Shown here: one piece after another, positions 1-8,450 of the stretch
Position numbering within the stretch: the first letter of the stretch is position 1
How the letters are laid out: each line of letters starts with the position of its first letter
Source of the DNA: Geomonas oryzae
GTDB taxonomy: Bacteria; Desulfobacterota; Desulfuromonadia; Geobacterales; Geobacteraceae
DNA: 64,000 nucleotides
Direction: 5' to 3'
Assembly: GCF_004117875.1 (NCBI RefSeq)
Contig: NZ_RAHW01000002.1
Span: forward strand, 124,001 to 188,000
The notes under the pieces: model-generated
Seen by the model: the letters and a program-made list of their open reading frames with translations, nothing else
Databases searched by the model: none
Told to the model about the DNA's origin: nothing
Made by a program: the position numbers and the translations under genes

Positions 1-2
1 AT

Positions 3-143
3 GCGACGGAATTCGCCGACATAAGGAAGCTGGTGCATCCCGAGACCGAGGCGGAATACCTTTACTCGAACCTGCACATGACCGAGGAGCAGGCGGTCGC
101 GCTTATGAAGTGGCTCGAGGAAGGACGCCGGCCTTCGACATGA
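3..143 (+). CDS. 3' end of an unidentified gene (partial)
   Basis: An open frame runs in from the left edge and ends at a TGA at 141-143, giving about 46 residues that finish with MKWLEEGRRPST. The composition (acidic, helical, MTEEQAVALMKWLEEG) looks like the tail of a soluble protein. I do not recognise the family. The gene is convergent with the Fe-S oxidoreductase gene that follows, with only 12 bases between the stops. Reading-frame openness over so short a distance is weak evidence, so this is tentative. Confidence 0.45.
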   Translation, partial: ATEFADIRKLVHPETEAEYLYSNLHMTEEQAVALMKWLEEGRRPST

Positions 144-155
144 AACCGTCCGGCA

Positions 156-2129
156 CTAAAGCGCAAGAGCGACGACCTCGGCGATGTCCTTCACCTGAGT
201 CGTGCTTCCCGCTACTTCCTTTATGCCGTCCTCGAACATGGTCATGCAAAACGGACAACTGACACAGACGGTAGCCGGGTTTTGCGCCAGCGCTTCCCCA
301 ACCCTGTTCCGGTTGATCGGCGTCCCCTCGTGCTCTTCGAGCCACATCCTCCCGCCCCCTGCGCCGCAGCAGAAGGCGTTCTCGCGGCTGCGCTCCATCT
401 CCACCAATTCCGCTTTGGTGCTTTCCCGCAGCACCTCGCGCGGCGCATCGTACACCTCGTTGTGACGCCCAAGGTAGCAGGAATCGTGAAACACCACCTT
501 CCCTAGATCGACCGTCTGAGACAAGTCGAGCCTGCCACGTTGCATGAGGTCCCTGATCAGCTCGCTGTGGTGCACGACCTCAAGCTCCATGCCGTACTGG
601 CGATAGTCGTTTTTGAGCGCGGTGAAGCAGTGCGGGCATTGGGTAATGACCTTCACGACCCCTTTCTCCCGGAACTGCCGCACGTTCTCCCGCGCCATCA
701 GGTCGAAGAGGTATTCGTTGCCGAGGCGGCGGACGCTGTCACCGCAGCATTTTTCATCCCTTCCAAGGACCCCGTAGGAAACACCCGCCGCATCGAGCAC
801 CCGCGTGAGAGCGACGCTCACCTGTTTGTTGCGTGCATCGAACGCCCCGGAGCAGCCGACATAGAGAAGATACTCTGTCTTCCCCGCCTCAAACGGGCGC
901 AGTTCCAGTTGCGAACTCCACTTGCTCCGTTCCGAAGGCGCCATCCCCCACGGATTTGAGCGCTGCTCCATGTTTTCGAAGAGGTTCAGCAGTTCCTCCG
1001 GAAACCGCGCCTCCATCTGCACCAGGTGACGCCGCATCTTCACGATTTTCGGCAGGTGTTCGATGAAGACCGGGCACGCCTCCATGCACGCGCCGCAAGA
1101 AGTACAACTCCAAAGTGCGGCCTCGCTGGTCGCGTCCTTGCCGTTCGCCCCGATGAGCGAGACGCAGCGTTCGGCATCGGCATCGCCGACCAGCTTTTCC
1201 ATCACGGCGCCGTTTCGCAGCACGTTCTCCTTGATGGCATGGATCACCTCTCGCGGATTCAGCGTTTTGCCGGTCGCTGCTGCGGGGCAAGACTGTTGGC
1301 AGCGGCCGCACTCAGTGCAGGAAAAAGAATCTAGCAGATCCTTCCACGAGAGCCGGTCCACGGTGGCGGCGCCGAAGCGGTTTCCTTCGGCGAACTCCTC
1401 GCGCTCCTGGGTATTGCTCTTTCCCATGGTGCGCAAGAAGACGTTGGGTACGGCGGTAAGGATGTGCATGTGCTTGCTGTACGGCAGGAAGTTCATGAAG
1501 CCGAGCAGCACCACGGCATGGATCCACCAGAAGAGGCGTTGCGCAAAATCCAGGTTTCCGGCAAGCGGAGATGCCTGGAGCAGATGCGCGGCCAGGTTGG
1601 ACACGGGCGTTGCTGCGGAAGTGGTGAGTGTCCCCTGCACGATGCGCACGCCGTTCAGCCCGAAGTAGGCAAGCATCAGTGTCGCGATCATCGTCAGGAT
1701 GAAGTAAGCCTCGAAGGTTCGTGCTCCTTCAAAGGGCGGAGCCACGGTGCGGCGCAAGGCGGCCACGCACACCGCGAGCAGCGCGGCGAGCGAGCAGATA
1801 TCGAACAGTAACAGGAGAGCGGCGTGTATCGGTCCGGGGAGAAGATCGAAGGATAGCGCAGGGATGACGCCGGAAACGAGAAACTCAAGGTTCGCCGCGG
1901 CGAGGACCAGGAAGGCCCAGAAGATGACGCCGTGGTTCACGCCGAAGGGGCGGCTAACCACCCGCTTCTGCCCGACGGCATAGATGAGCATCTCTCTGAA
2001 GCGGGCAACCGGTCGGTCGAAGCGGTTTTCACTTGTGCCGACGGCGACCAGCGCCAAACGGCGATAACAGCTCACCGCGAACGCGGCGAGAGAAAGAGTC
2101 AAAAGGGTGATGAATAGAGTCTGTTCCAT
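156..2129 (-). CDS. Membrane-anchored Fe-S oxidoreductase (HdrD/GlcF-like, ETF-linked)
   Basis: A 657-residue electron-transfer protein. The N-terminal ~220 residues hold several membrane helices resembling a nitrate reductase gamma/HdrE-type haem anchor. Two 4Fe-4S motifs follow (CTECGRCQQSCP at ~271-282 and CTSCGACMEACP at ~342-353). Two cysteine-rich CCG domains follow those (GRDEKCCGD ~457-464 and ENAFCCGAGGGR ~583-594, with the partner cysteines near 426 and 551). Such proteins pass electrons between an electron-transfer flavoprotein and the quinone pool or another Fe-S carrier. The gene lies directly after etfB-etfA on the same strand, so it is probably their membrane partner. The start has a GGAGCACCC ribosome site. 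Whether it feeds nitrogenase or a catabolic dehydrogenase cannot be read from sequence. Confidence 0.85.
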   Translation of the reverse strand: MEQTLFITLLTLSLAAFAVSCYRRLALVAVGTSENRFDRPVARFREMLIYAVGQKRVVSRPFGVNHGVIFWAFLVLAAANLEFLVSGVIPALSFDLLPGPIHAALLLLFDICSLAALLAVCVAALRRTVAPPFEGARTFEAYFILTMIATLMLAYFGLNGVRIVQGTLTTSAATPVSNLAAHLLQASPLAGNLDFAQRLFWWIHAVVLLGFMNFLPYSKHMHILTAVPNVFLRTMGKSNTQEREEFAEGNRFGAATVDRLSWKDLLDSFSCTECGRCQQSCPAAATGKTLNPREVIHAIKENVLRNGAVMEKLVGDADAERCVSLIGANGKDATSEAALWSCTSCGACMEACPVFIEHLPKIVKMRRHLVQMEARFPEELLNLFENMEQRSNPWGMAPSERSKWSSQLELRPFEAGKTEYLLYVGCSGAFDARNKQVSVALTRVLDAAGVSYGVLGRDEKCCGDSVRRLGNEYLFDLMARENVRQFREKGVVKVITQCPHCFTALKNDYRQYGMELEVVHHSELIRDLMQRGRLDLSQTVDLGKVVFHDSCYLGRHNEVYDAPREVLRESTKAELVEMERSRENAFCCGAGGGRMWLEEHEGTPINRNRVGEALAQNPATVCVSCPFCMTMFEDGIKEVAGSTTQVKDIAEVVALAL

Positions 2130-2172
2130 GGGTGCTCCGTTAAGTCGATATTAGGACGACTGGGTTCACATT

Positions 2173-2283
2173 CCCTCTCCCTCCGGGAGAGGGTGCCCGA
2201 AGGGCGGGTGAGGGCGCCGCCATACAGGGACAGCTCGCTAATTGCCGCGCCCTCACCCTGCCCCTCTCCCGGAGGGAGAGGGG
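2173..2283. repeat. REP-like inverted repeat pair
   Basis: Two opposed G+C-rich palindromic units (CCCTCTCCCTCCGGGAGAGGG and CCCCTCTCCCGGAGGGAGAGGGG), each followed or preceded by a GGTGAGGGC / GCCCTCACC tail, separated by about 35 bases. They fill the gap between etfA and the Fe-S oxidoreductase gene. The same unit recurs at 9729-9842, so it is a dispersed intergenic element. Confidence 0.85.
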
Positions 2284-2298
2284 ATTGCAAAGGCCCCG

Positions 2299-3627
2299 TC
2301 AAGCCAGTGAGGTCGAAGCTGCCGCCCTTCCCTTCACATCCCTGATCCCGGCGGTGAGTGCCGGAACCACCTCGAAAAGGTCGCCGACGATGCCGAAGGT
2401 CGCCACCTCGAAGATGGGCGCCTCGGCGTCGCGGTTGATGGCTATGATGACGTCGGAGTCCTGCATCCCGACCAGGTGCTGTATGGCGCCCGAGATGCCG
2501 CAGGCGATGTAGATCTTCGGACGCACCGTCTTTCCGGTCTGTCCGACCTGTCGGTCCTGCGGGAGCCAACCTGCGTCGACGGCGCTGCGCGAGCCCCCCA
2601 CCACACCACCGAGTTCCTCGGCAAGCTCTTCAAGCATGGCGAAGTTCTCCTTGGCCATGAGGCCGCGACCGCCTGAAACGATGAACTCGGCTCCCGCCAC
2701 GTCGACCTTCTCCTTACTCCCCTTTTCGGTGATGACCTCGAGTACGCGTGTGAAAATCGACGCTTCCGATACGGGACAACTCTCCTCCATGATTGTGCCG
2801 GTGGTGCCTGTGCGCTGCGCCGGCATGGGCATCACGTGCGGACGGACCGTCGCCATCTGGGGACGGAATCGGTCGCACATGATGGTGGCCATGATGTTGC
2901 CGCCGAAGGCCGGGCGGGTCTGCATCAGGTTCCCCTTATCATCGATGCCGAGACCGGTGCAGTCCGCGGTGAGCCCGGTCTTTACCCGTGTCGCCACGGC
3001 GCCTGCGAGATCACGTCCCATCCCCGTCGCCCCCATCAACACGACCTCCGGCTTGTGCTTGCCGATGAGATAACACATCGCCTCCAGGAAGGGCTCGGTG
3101 CGGTACTGGCGGAACACGGGATCGTTTATGAGATACGCCTGGTCGGCCCCGTAGCTGAAGGCGAGGTCGGCGAGAGGCTGGATGCCGCTGCCGATGATAA
3201 CCGCCGAGAGCGGCACGCCGAGCTTGTCGGCGAGTTCGCGCCCGATCCCGGTGAGCTCCCAGGAGACTTTGGCCGCTTCACCGTCGTTTTGTTCGATGAA
3301 GACCCAGACCCCCTTGTAGGCCGAGATCCTGCGACGGCGTTCGAGCTCCTCCTCGTCCACCTCCTCGCCGCCGTGTTTCTCAAAGCTTGCGATGATGGCA
3401 AGTTCCTCAGGGGTGTAGAACATCTCCAGGGCGCCGGCCGGGCACGCCTTAACGCACTTCACGCAGCCGATGCATTTGTCGGCAGCGATGATCGGTTCGC
3501 CCTGTTCGCTCATCTCTACGCCGTTCACGGGGCAAACGCTCTGGCAGCGTGCGCCGCAGGCGATGCACTTGCCGCTTATCACCCGCGCCTTGCCGCGCGG
3601 CCTTTTCAACTTTTGTGGTTCAGTCAT
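2299..3627 (-). CDS. etfA: Electron transfer flavoprotein alpha subunit with N-terminal ferredoxin domain
   Basis: A 442-residue FixB/EtfA-type protein. Residues ~1-75 carry two 4Fe-4S motifs (CIACGARCQSVCP and CIGCVKCVKACP). A charged linker leads into the ETF alpha/beta domain, and the C-terminal ~120 residues form the FAD-binding domain, with SGGRGL, the GQTGKTVRPKIYIACGISGAIQH stretch broken here as GQTGKTV ... CGISGAIQH, and the INRD motif. The ferredoxin fusion is larger than a plain EtfA (~320 aa) and is typical of ETFs that talk to Fe-S partners. It forms the heterodimer with the etfB product encoded 59 bases upstream. A ribosome site AGGTGAACCC precedes the start. Confidence 0.93.
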   Translation of the reverse strand: MTEPQKLKRPRGKARVISGKCIACGARCQSVCPVNGVEMSEQGEPIIAADKCIGCVKCVKACPAGALEMFYTPEELAIIASFEKHGGEEVDEEELERRRRISAYKGVWVFIEQNDGEAAKVSWELTGIGRELADKLGVPLSAVIIGSGIQPLADLAFSYGADQAYLINDPVFRQYRTEPFLEAMCYLIGKHKPEVVLMGATGMGRDLAGAVATRVKTGLTADCTGLGIDDKGNLMQTRPAFGGNIMATIMCDRFRPQMATVRPHVMPMPAQRTGTTGTIMEESCPVSEASIFTRVLEVITEKGSKEKVDVAGAEFIVSGGRGLMAKENFAMLEELAEELGGVVGGSRSAVDAGWLPQDRQVGQTGKTVRPKIYIACGISGAIQHLVGMQDSDVIIAINRDAEAPIFEVATFGIVGDLFEVVPALTAGIRDVKGRAAASTSLA

Positions 3628-3686
3628 GGGTTCACCTTTTTTATATGGTGTCGGCCATCCGACTGGTCGGACTGGTCCGACTGGGG

Positions 3687-4499
3687 CTAGACGGCCAGCA
3701 TGTCACCTGCAATCAGCCGCTCGAGCAGCAAGCGGGCGGCGCCCGCGGGGTCGTTCATGCCGTCGCCGACGATCTCCCCTTCCTTCCTCTCCGGTGAGAA
3801 GATCCGGCTTACCCAGGTGGGGGACCCCTTGAGTCCGACGCTGTTCACATCAAGCTGCAACTGCTCGTTGCTCCACACCTCCACTTCGGCTTTGGCTGAA
3901 GCAAGCCGCATGGGTACGGTCGGGTAACGCGGCCGATTCAATTCGCGCACCACGGTGATCATCGCCGGCAGTCGCGCTTCCACGATCTCGTAACGCCCCT
4001 CCAGCTTGCGCCTCACCGTGATCGTCCTCTCCACCAGATCTATTTTCTCGATCCGGTCGACAAGGGTCAGCTGGGAAAAGTCAAGGCGCACCGCGATACC
4101 GGGACCGACCTGGGCGGTGTCACCGTCGATGGTCTGCTTGCCGCAAAAAACGATTCCCACTTCTTCATCTTCGCGGAGCTTGGCTATGGCAGCGGAAAGC
4201 ACGTTGCTGGTGGACAAGGTATCGGCACCGCCGAAGACCCGGTCGGAGAGAAGGACGCTTCGGTCTACTCCGAGCGCGAGCGCTTTTCTGAGCGTGGCTT
4301 CCGCGTTGGGTGGTCCCATGGAAAGCGCCACCGCCTTGAAACCATGGCTGTCCTTGAGGCGCAGACTCTCCTCCAGGGCGTGACTGTCATAGGGGTTGAT
4401 GATGAAAGGAATCCCGTCTCTCACCAGCGTGTTGGTCACGGGATCGATCTGTACCTGCGTCGTATCGGGAACCTGTTTGATACAGGCGACCACAATCAT
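3687..4499 (-). CDS. etfB: Electron transfer flavoprotein beta subunit
   Basis: A 270-residue EtfB/FixA-type protein. The N-terminus (MIVVACIKQVPDT) and the central CGKQTIDGDTAQVGP motif, which contacts AMP/FAD in the beta subunit, are characteristic. It pairs with the etfA product next door. A good ribosome site (GGAGGGCTT) fixes the start. The gene follows the GNAT gene by ~100 bases on the same strand. It may therefore be transcribed from the nifB promoter, or from an unrecognised promoter in the AT-rich 4500-4600 gap; I found no -24/-12 element there. Confidence 0.94.
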   Translation of the reverse strand: MIVVACIKQVPDTTQVQIDPVTNTLVRDGIPFIINPYDSHALEESLRLKDSHGFKAVALSMGPPNAEATLRKALALGVDRSVLLSDRVFGGADTLSTSNVLSAAIAKLREDEEVGIVFCGKQTIDGDTAQVGPGIAVRLDFSQLTLVDRIEKIDLVERTITVRRKLEGRYEIVEARLPAMITVVRELNRPRYPTVPMRLASAKAEVEVWSNEQLQLDVNSVGLKGSPTWVSRIFSPERKEGEIVGDGMNDPAGAARLLLERLIAGDMLAV

Positions 4500-4601
4500 A
4501 AGCCCTCCATTATTGGCATAGCAACGGGTTGAACTTTGTACTTACCGCCTTACAGCTGTACCGACATATCAAATTATCGACTTACAGCCTGGCATAACTA
4601 A

Positions 4602-5405
4602 TCACCCCATACTTCCCATACTTGCCAAGGCAAAGACGCTTTGAGGATGGTAAGCAGGAACGACTCCAAGATACATCAGCGAGTTGTTGCCGCGGATCGA
4701 GAAACCTTTGCGTGTAAGCAGCGAGGCTGCAGCGACATTGCCGGCGGGAACATCCAGAAAGACCGCCTCGCCGGTACTCCCTAAGGCGAGTTCAAAGAGA
4801 GCTGCTCCCTGCTCATCTCCGAGCGCTCCCCACGGCCCCACTTGCATCCCCCCCTCCCAATGCTGCGTGCAAAGAAAGGAGCACTCCCCGCAAAACACCC
4901 GCCCTCTGCTGCTGGTTACCTGAAGCAGAGCCTCACGCCGGTCGCCCCAGCCGTAAGCATCCACCTCTGCGATAACTTTCCGATCAATGGGAGCGGCGGA
5001 AAAGAGTTTGGGAGCCGCACTCCCCTCCCCCACCCAGCGGTTGATACTGTCGATGGTGACGAAGCCGAGCTTGCGGTAAAGATACGCACCTTTCGCCGAT
5101 GCCGTGAGCCAGATCGTTTGCACACCCGCACAAAGCAGCGCGTCAATGGCGCCGCGCATCAGTTCCATCCCTATGCCGCGCCTGCGATGTTGCGGGGAAA
5201 CGAGCAGGTTGCCGATCCATCCGCTTTCGTCGTGACGCACCGAAGTCACGTAACCCACGGCTTCGTTTCCGTCCCGCTTCACCAAGCACCCCTGGGGGAA
5301 GGCCTGCAGCAGGAACTTCAGTTCCCACTCGTCGCAGATCCACCCCTCGGCGGTAGCCATGGCGATAAAAGGGGCTATATCGTCGTTGCGAAACGGTGCC
5401 GTCAT
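4602..5405 (-). CDS. GNAT family N-acetyltransferase, two-part
   Basis: A 267-residue protein. The N-terminal half is a GNAT fold with the acetyl-CoA loop (LLVSPQHRRRGIG) and the LYRKLGF motif. The C-terminal half ends in AASLLTRKGFSIRG, a second degenerate GNAT-like unit like that of YitH-type enzymes. The start chosen is ATG at 5405, two bases after the nifB stop; a longer frame to 5471 would overlap nifB. This tight coupling implies co-translation with nifB. The substrate is unknown. A role in nitrogenase assembly or control is only suggested by position. Confidence 0.85.
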   Translation of the reverse strand: MTAPFRNDDIAPFIAMATAEGWICDEWELKFLLQAFPQGCLVKRDGNEAVGYVTSVRHDESGWIGNLLVSPQHRRRGIGMELMRGAIDALLCAGVQTIWLTASAKGAYLYRKLGFVTIDSINRWVGEGSAAPKLFSAAPIDRKVIAEVDAYGWGDRREALLQVTSSRGRVFCGECSFLCTQHWEGGMQVGPWGALGDEQGAALFELALGSTGEAVFLDVPAGNVAAASLLTRKGFSIRGNNSLMYLGVVPAYHPQSVFALASMGSMG

Positions 5406-5407
5406 GA

Positions 5408-6262
5408 TCAGAGGGGCGCCGTGGCTAGCTGCAGGTTCTCGCCAATGAGCCCAACCGCGTCGGCACGGCACTGTTTGCAGTGTTTGAACTGCCCGATCGT
5501 TTTCTCGTTGTCGCGTCGCAACGCATCGAGCCTTTCCGCTGAAGGTGCTTCGATGTGGGCGAAATCGGCCTGCGGAATGAGGGGCATGATGTTCATCACA
5601 AAGGCGCCAAGTTCCTTGACCTTTTTGGAGATGAGCGGGATCTGATCGTCGTTTATTCCCGGGATGAGCACCGTGTTGATCTTAATGGTCATCCCGAGCT
5701 CGGCCGCAAGACTGATCCCCTCCAGTTGTTTTCTCACCAGTATCTCGCCCCCTTCTTCGCCGGTGTAGGTGGTGCCGTTGTAATGCACATGGGAGTAGAT
5801 CCTGCCCCCCACCCTGGGATCGAGGGTATTGAGCGTTACGGTGAGGCTGTGCAACCCAAGCGCATGCAGAACCGGCATCTTGTCAGGCAACAGCAGACCG
5901 TTGGTGCTCATGCACTTGATAAGGTGCGGGAATTCCTGATCCACAAGCTGGAAGGTCCGGAAGGTCTCGTCGTTGAAAAGCGGATCACCCGGACCTGCTA
6001 TACCGATCACCTTGATGATCGGGCCGGTGATGGGGCTCGCCATCACCTCGCGGACTCTGACGATCGCCTCTTCGGGGGAAAGCAACCGGCTGGTCACGCC
6101 GGGGCGCGATTCATTGGCGCAGTCGTGGCGCCTGGTGCAGTAACCGCACTTGATGTTGCACTTGGGAGCCACGGCGAGATGCATCCTGCCGTTTTTGTGG
6201 TGGTTGCCGCCAAAGCAGGGATGCCCCTGGATCTTCTCCATCTTTTTGCACGCTGTTGCCAT
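5408..6262 (-). CDS. nifB: NifB, radical SAM FeMo-cofactor precursor synthase
   Basis: A 284-residue radical SAM enzyme that builds the 8Fe core (NifB-co) of the nitrogenase cofactor. The SAM cluster motif CNIKCGYC lies at residues 35-42. The conserved N-terminal HPCFGGNHHKNGRMHL and a GIAGPGDPL segment are typical of NifB. There is no C-terminal NifX-like domain, so this is the short form seen in many anaerobes. The start at 6262 has an AGGAGG site 7 bases upstream; an in-frame ATG at 6352 would run into the leader terminator and is rejected. A sigma-54 promoter and an antitermination-type leader lie upstream. Confidence 0.96.
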   Translation of the reverse strand: MATACKKMEKIQGHPCFGGNHHKNGRMHLAVAPKCNIKCGYCTRRHDCANESRPGVTSRLLSPEEAIVRVREVMASPITGPIIKVIGIAGPGDPLFNDETFRTFQLVDQEFPHLIKCMSTNGLLLPDKMPVLHALGLHSLTVTLNTLDPRVGGRIYSHVHYNGTTYTGEEGGEILVRKQLEGISLAAELGMTIKINTVLIPGINDDQIPLISKKVKELGAFVMNIMPLIPQADFAHIEAPSAERLDALRRDNEKTIGQFKHCKQCRADAVGLIGENLQLATAPL

Positions 6263-6303
6263 GACATCCTCCTTGATCCTCGCTCCAGGCTGCCCCTGAA
6301 ACG

Positions 6304-6340
6304 AAAAATGCCCGGTCGGATAGTGTTCTCCGCCGGGCAT
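6304..6340 (-). terminator. Leader terminator upstream of nifB
   Basis: On the minus strand an 8-bp arm ATGCCCGG pairs with CCGGGCAT, and inside it CGGA pairs with TCCG. The hairpin is followed directly by TTTT. It sits between the -24/-12 promoter and the nifB start, so it would stop transcription before the gene unless it is disrupted. Confidence 0.8.
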
Positions 6341-6374
6341 CGTTGCCGTCAATGTGAGATACCTCTTTGTATCT
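6336..6374 (-). promoter_or_regulatory. ANTAR-type dual hexaloop RNA element, nifB leader
   Basis: The first hairpin (6357-6374) is AGATAC-AAAGAG-GTATCT. The second (6336-6347) is GGC-AACGAT-GCC. Both six-base loops have A at position 1 and G at position 4, which is the signature of RNA targets of ANTAR-domain antiterminators. The 3' arm of the second hairpin is the 5' arm of the terminator, so forming it would prevent termination. Predicted from sequence only. Confidence 0.75.
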
Positions 6375-6388
6375 GTTGATCCTCGTTG

Positions 6389-6404
6389 AGCATTTAGCGT
6401 GCCA
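6389..6404 (-). promoter_or_regulatory. Sigma-54 (-24/-12) promoter of nifB
   Basis: On the minus strand the element reads TGGCACG-CTAA-ATGCT, with GG and GC in the exact -24/-12 spacing. Transcription would start near 6378, just before the first hexaloop hairpin, leaving a ~115-base leader before nifB. Confidence 0.8.
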
Positions 6405-6730
6405 GTCCCACTGGCTGAGCACGTCTACACAATCCGCCGAACCCGTCCTTTCTGGAGATCCGCACTGCAGCATTCGTTGCCGCAAAAGGGTTTAGGCGCT
6501 TTTTCCCGACGTCGCCGCCGTAGCATATGCGTGTGTCCGACCACGCCGTTTGGAAACCGGCATTTGCGGAGTCGGCTACAGGCTCTAATGCCTATCAGAT
6601 ACCCATGAGACTATTTTTTGTGCACAGTGACGCGGCGTGATGGCGGCAATCTCCGCAGCTAAAGTTCTTCAGAAAATTGCGGGGACGGCACAAAGTGTGG
6701 CCACGAAGCGACGCAGGTGACCTCGCGCTC

Positions 6731-6760
6731 CCCCCTTTGCGAAGGGGGGACGGGGGGGAT
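6731..6760. repeat. REP-like palindrome (CCCCCCTTTGCGAAGGGGGG type)
   Basis: A palindrome CCCCCCTTTGCGAAGGGGGG followed by a G-run and GGATTT. Related copies are at 6889-6921 (opposite orientation) and around 46250-46276. It is distinct from the CCCTCTCCC-type unit. Confidence 0.75.
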
Positions 6761-6888
6761 TTAGCCTTGTGTTCGCCGCACTACGCCGGTTGGACTGAAT
6801 CCAAAGGTGTTGCGTCTATCACCGCGGTTGCTCGGCTTCTAGCGTCTGCTTGCACGATGACCGCTTCAGCGGGTGTTTACCTGGGCAA

Positions 6889-6921
6889 ATCCCCTCTGTC
6901 CCCCCTTCGCAAAGGGGGGAA
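6889..6921. repeat. REP-like palindrome, inverted copy
   Basis: AAATCCCC...CCCCCCTTCGCAAAGGGGGG, the opposite orientation of the copy at 6731-6760 and ~130 bases from it. The pair forms a BIME-like arrangement just upstream of draG. Confidence 0.75.
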
Positions 6922-7034
6922 CGTTAGAGCATGCTCTCTGGTACGAACGAGTAACCCCAGTGGCTCCCCGGAATTTCCTGAAGCGACAAGATTTTTTAGA
7001 GGGAAGCCGGAGTGGATATTGCAGCGCAAATTGC

Positions 7035-7973
7035 ATGACTGGCCATTCTTTCCATAGCGAGGTTCTTTCCAGGGCAAGGGGCGCTTTCATCGGGCTCGCG
7101 GTCGGGGACGCGCTCGGAGCTCCGGTGGAATTCATGACCCGTGGCGAGATAAAGGGGAAGTATGGCGTCTTAAGAGAAATGGTGGGAGGCGGATGGCTTA
7201 GACTCAAACCGGGACAAGTGACCGACGACACGGAGATGTCGCTCTGCCTCGCACGGGCAATCAGCCGTGCCGGAGGTTGGAGTCTGAAGGATGCCGCCGA
7301 CAACTTGGCGGGATGGCTGAAATCCAAGCCGATAGATGTCGGAGACACCTGCCGGCGCGGCATTCGGAACTACATGCTGCACGGCACCACCGAGACCCCA
7401 CCGAACGAATGGGACGGCGGCAACGGCGCCGCTATGCGGACCCTGCCCATCGCCCTTTGTACCGTTGGCGACGCCACCCTTCTCGAGACCTGCACCATCG
7501 ACCATGCCCACCTGACCCACAACCATCCTCTCTCCGACGCGGCCACCCTTTATCTCGGCCGGTTGCTGCATCTGGCCCTTACCGGCCGCTCCATGCAGCG
7601 CATAAGGCGCGAAGCAGCCGACCTGATTGCCCTCTACCCGAATTTCAACTTCGAGCCGTACAAGGGGCTAGCGTCAGGGTACGTGGTCGACACCATGCAG
7701 ACCGTCTTCCACTGCTTCTTCAGATCACGTTCTTTCGAAGGATGTGTGACGGAAACGGTAAACCAGGGAGGCGACGCCGACACGACAGGCGCCATAGCCG
7801 GCGCACTTGCCGGTGCGTACTACGGCGAGGAAGCGATTCCTCTACGGTGGAAGAAGAAGCTGCCCAAGGGACTTGTGAGCGAGATTGTTGAACTCTCGGA
7901 GCAGTTGGTGCAGCTATCGCCGCTATTTAAAGAAAATCAGAATAAAATCCTACTGCTCCACCGCTCCGGATGA
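7035..7973 (+). CDS. draG: ADP-ribosyl-dinitrogenase reductase hydrolase DraG
   Basis: A 312-residue ADP-ribosylglycohydrolase that removes the inhibitory ADP-ribose from NifH and reactivates nitrogenase. Metal-binding motifs of the family are present: GDALGAP near the N-terminus, DDTEMS (~residue 62) and GGDADTTGAIAGAL (~residue 250). The start at 7035 (MTGHSFHSE) is chosen because it places the protein at the family length; the frame is open further upstream but that part covers a REP-like repeat. The ribosome site is weak. It is convergent with draT, the partner transferase. Its last codons run into the first unit of the 21-bp minisatellite. Confidence 0.9.
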   Translation: MTGHSFHSEVLSRARGAFIGLAVGDALGAPVEFMTRGEIKGKYGVLREMVGGGWLRLKPGQVTDDTEMSLCLARAISRAGGWSLKDAADNLAGWLKSKPIDVGDTCRRGIRNYMLHGTTETPPNEWDGGNGAAMRTLPIALCTVGDATLLETCTIDHAHLTHNHPLSDAATLYLGRLLHLALTGRSMQRIRREAADLIALYPNFNFEPYKGLASGYVVDTMQTVFHCFFRSRSFEGCVTETVNQGGDADTTGAIAGALAGAYYGEEAIPLRWKKKLPKGLVSEIVELSEQLVQLSPLFKENQNKILLLHRSG

Positions 7974-8439
7974 TTTATCTACCGCTCCGGATAACTTATC
8001 CATCGCTCTGCACAACTTATCCATCGCTCTGCACAATTTATCTACCGCTCCGGACAACTTATCCATTGCTCTGCACAACTTATCTATCGCTCTGGACAAC
8101 TTATCCGTCGCTCTGCACAACTTGTCTGTCGCTCTGCACAACTTGTCTGTCGCTCTGCACAACTTATCCGTAGCTCTGCCCAACTTATCCGTCGCTCTGG
8201 ACAACTTATCCGTCGTTCTGGACAACTTACCCGTCGCTCTGCACAACTTACCCGTCGCACTGCACAACTTATCCATCGCTCTGCACAACTTATCCATCGC
8301 TCTGCACAACTTATCCATCGCTCTGGACAACTTGTCCGACGCTCTGCACGACTTATCTATCGCTCTGAACAACTTGTCCGACGCTCTGCACGACTTATCT
8401 ATCGTTCCGGACAACTTATCTGTCGCTCTGGACAACTTT
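7963..8439. repeat. 21-bp minisatellite, 22 full units plus a partial
   Basis: A tandem array of a 21-base unit close to GCTCTGCACAACTTATCCATC. Start-to-start distance from the first GCTCCGG (7963) to the last GCTCTGG (8425) is 462 bases, exactly 22 units with no indel. Units vary mainly at CTCTG/CTCCG, CAC/GAC and ATC/GTC/ACC positions. It fills the gap between convergent draG and draT. Because 21 is a multiple of 3 and the unit lacks stops, long spurious frames (heptads LHNLSIA or MDKLCRA) appear on both strands. Confidence 0.95.
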
Positions 8440-8450
8440 CACTTATCCAT

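Larger units (their letters stand above)
6405..7034. other. Gene-free stretch between nifB and draG
   Basis: About 630 bases between divergent genes. The nifB-proximal part should hold activator sites for the nifB promoter, but I could not name a motif. The draG-proximal half contains two copies of a G+C-rich palindromic repeat (listed separately). Short open frames here look like chance. Confidence 0.5.

Noticed and set aside
7963-8439. CRISPR array
   Set aside because: Units are contiguous 21-mers with no unique spacers, and no cas gene is present.
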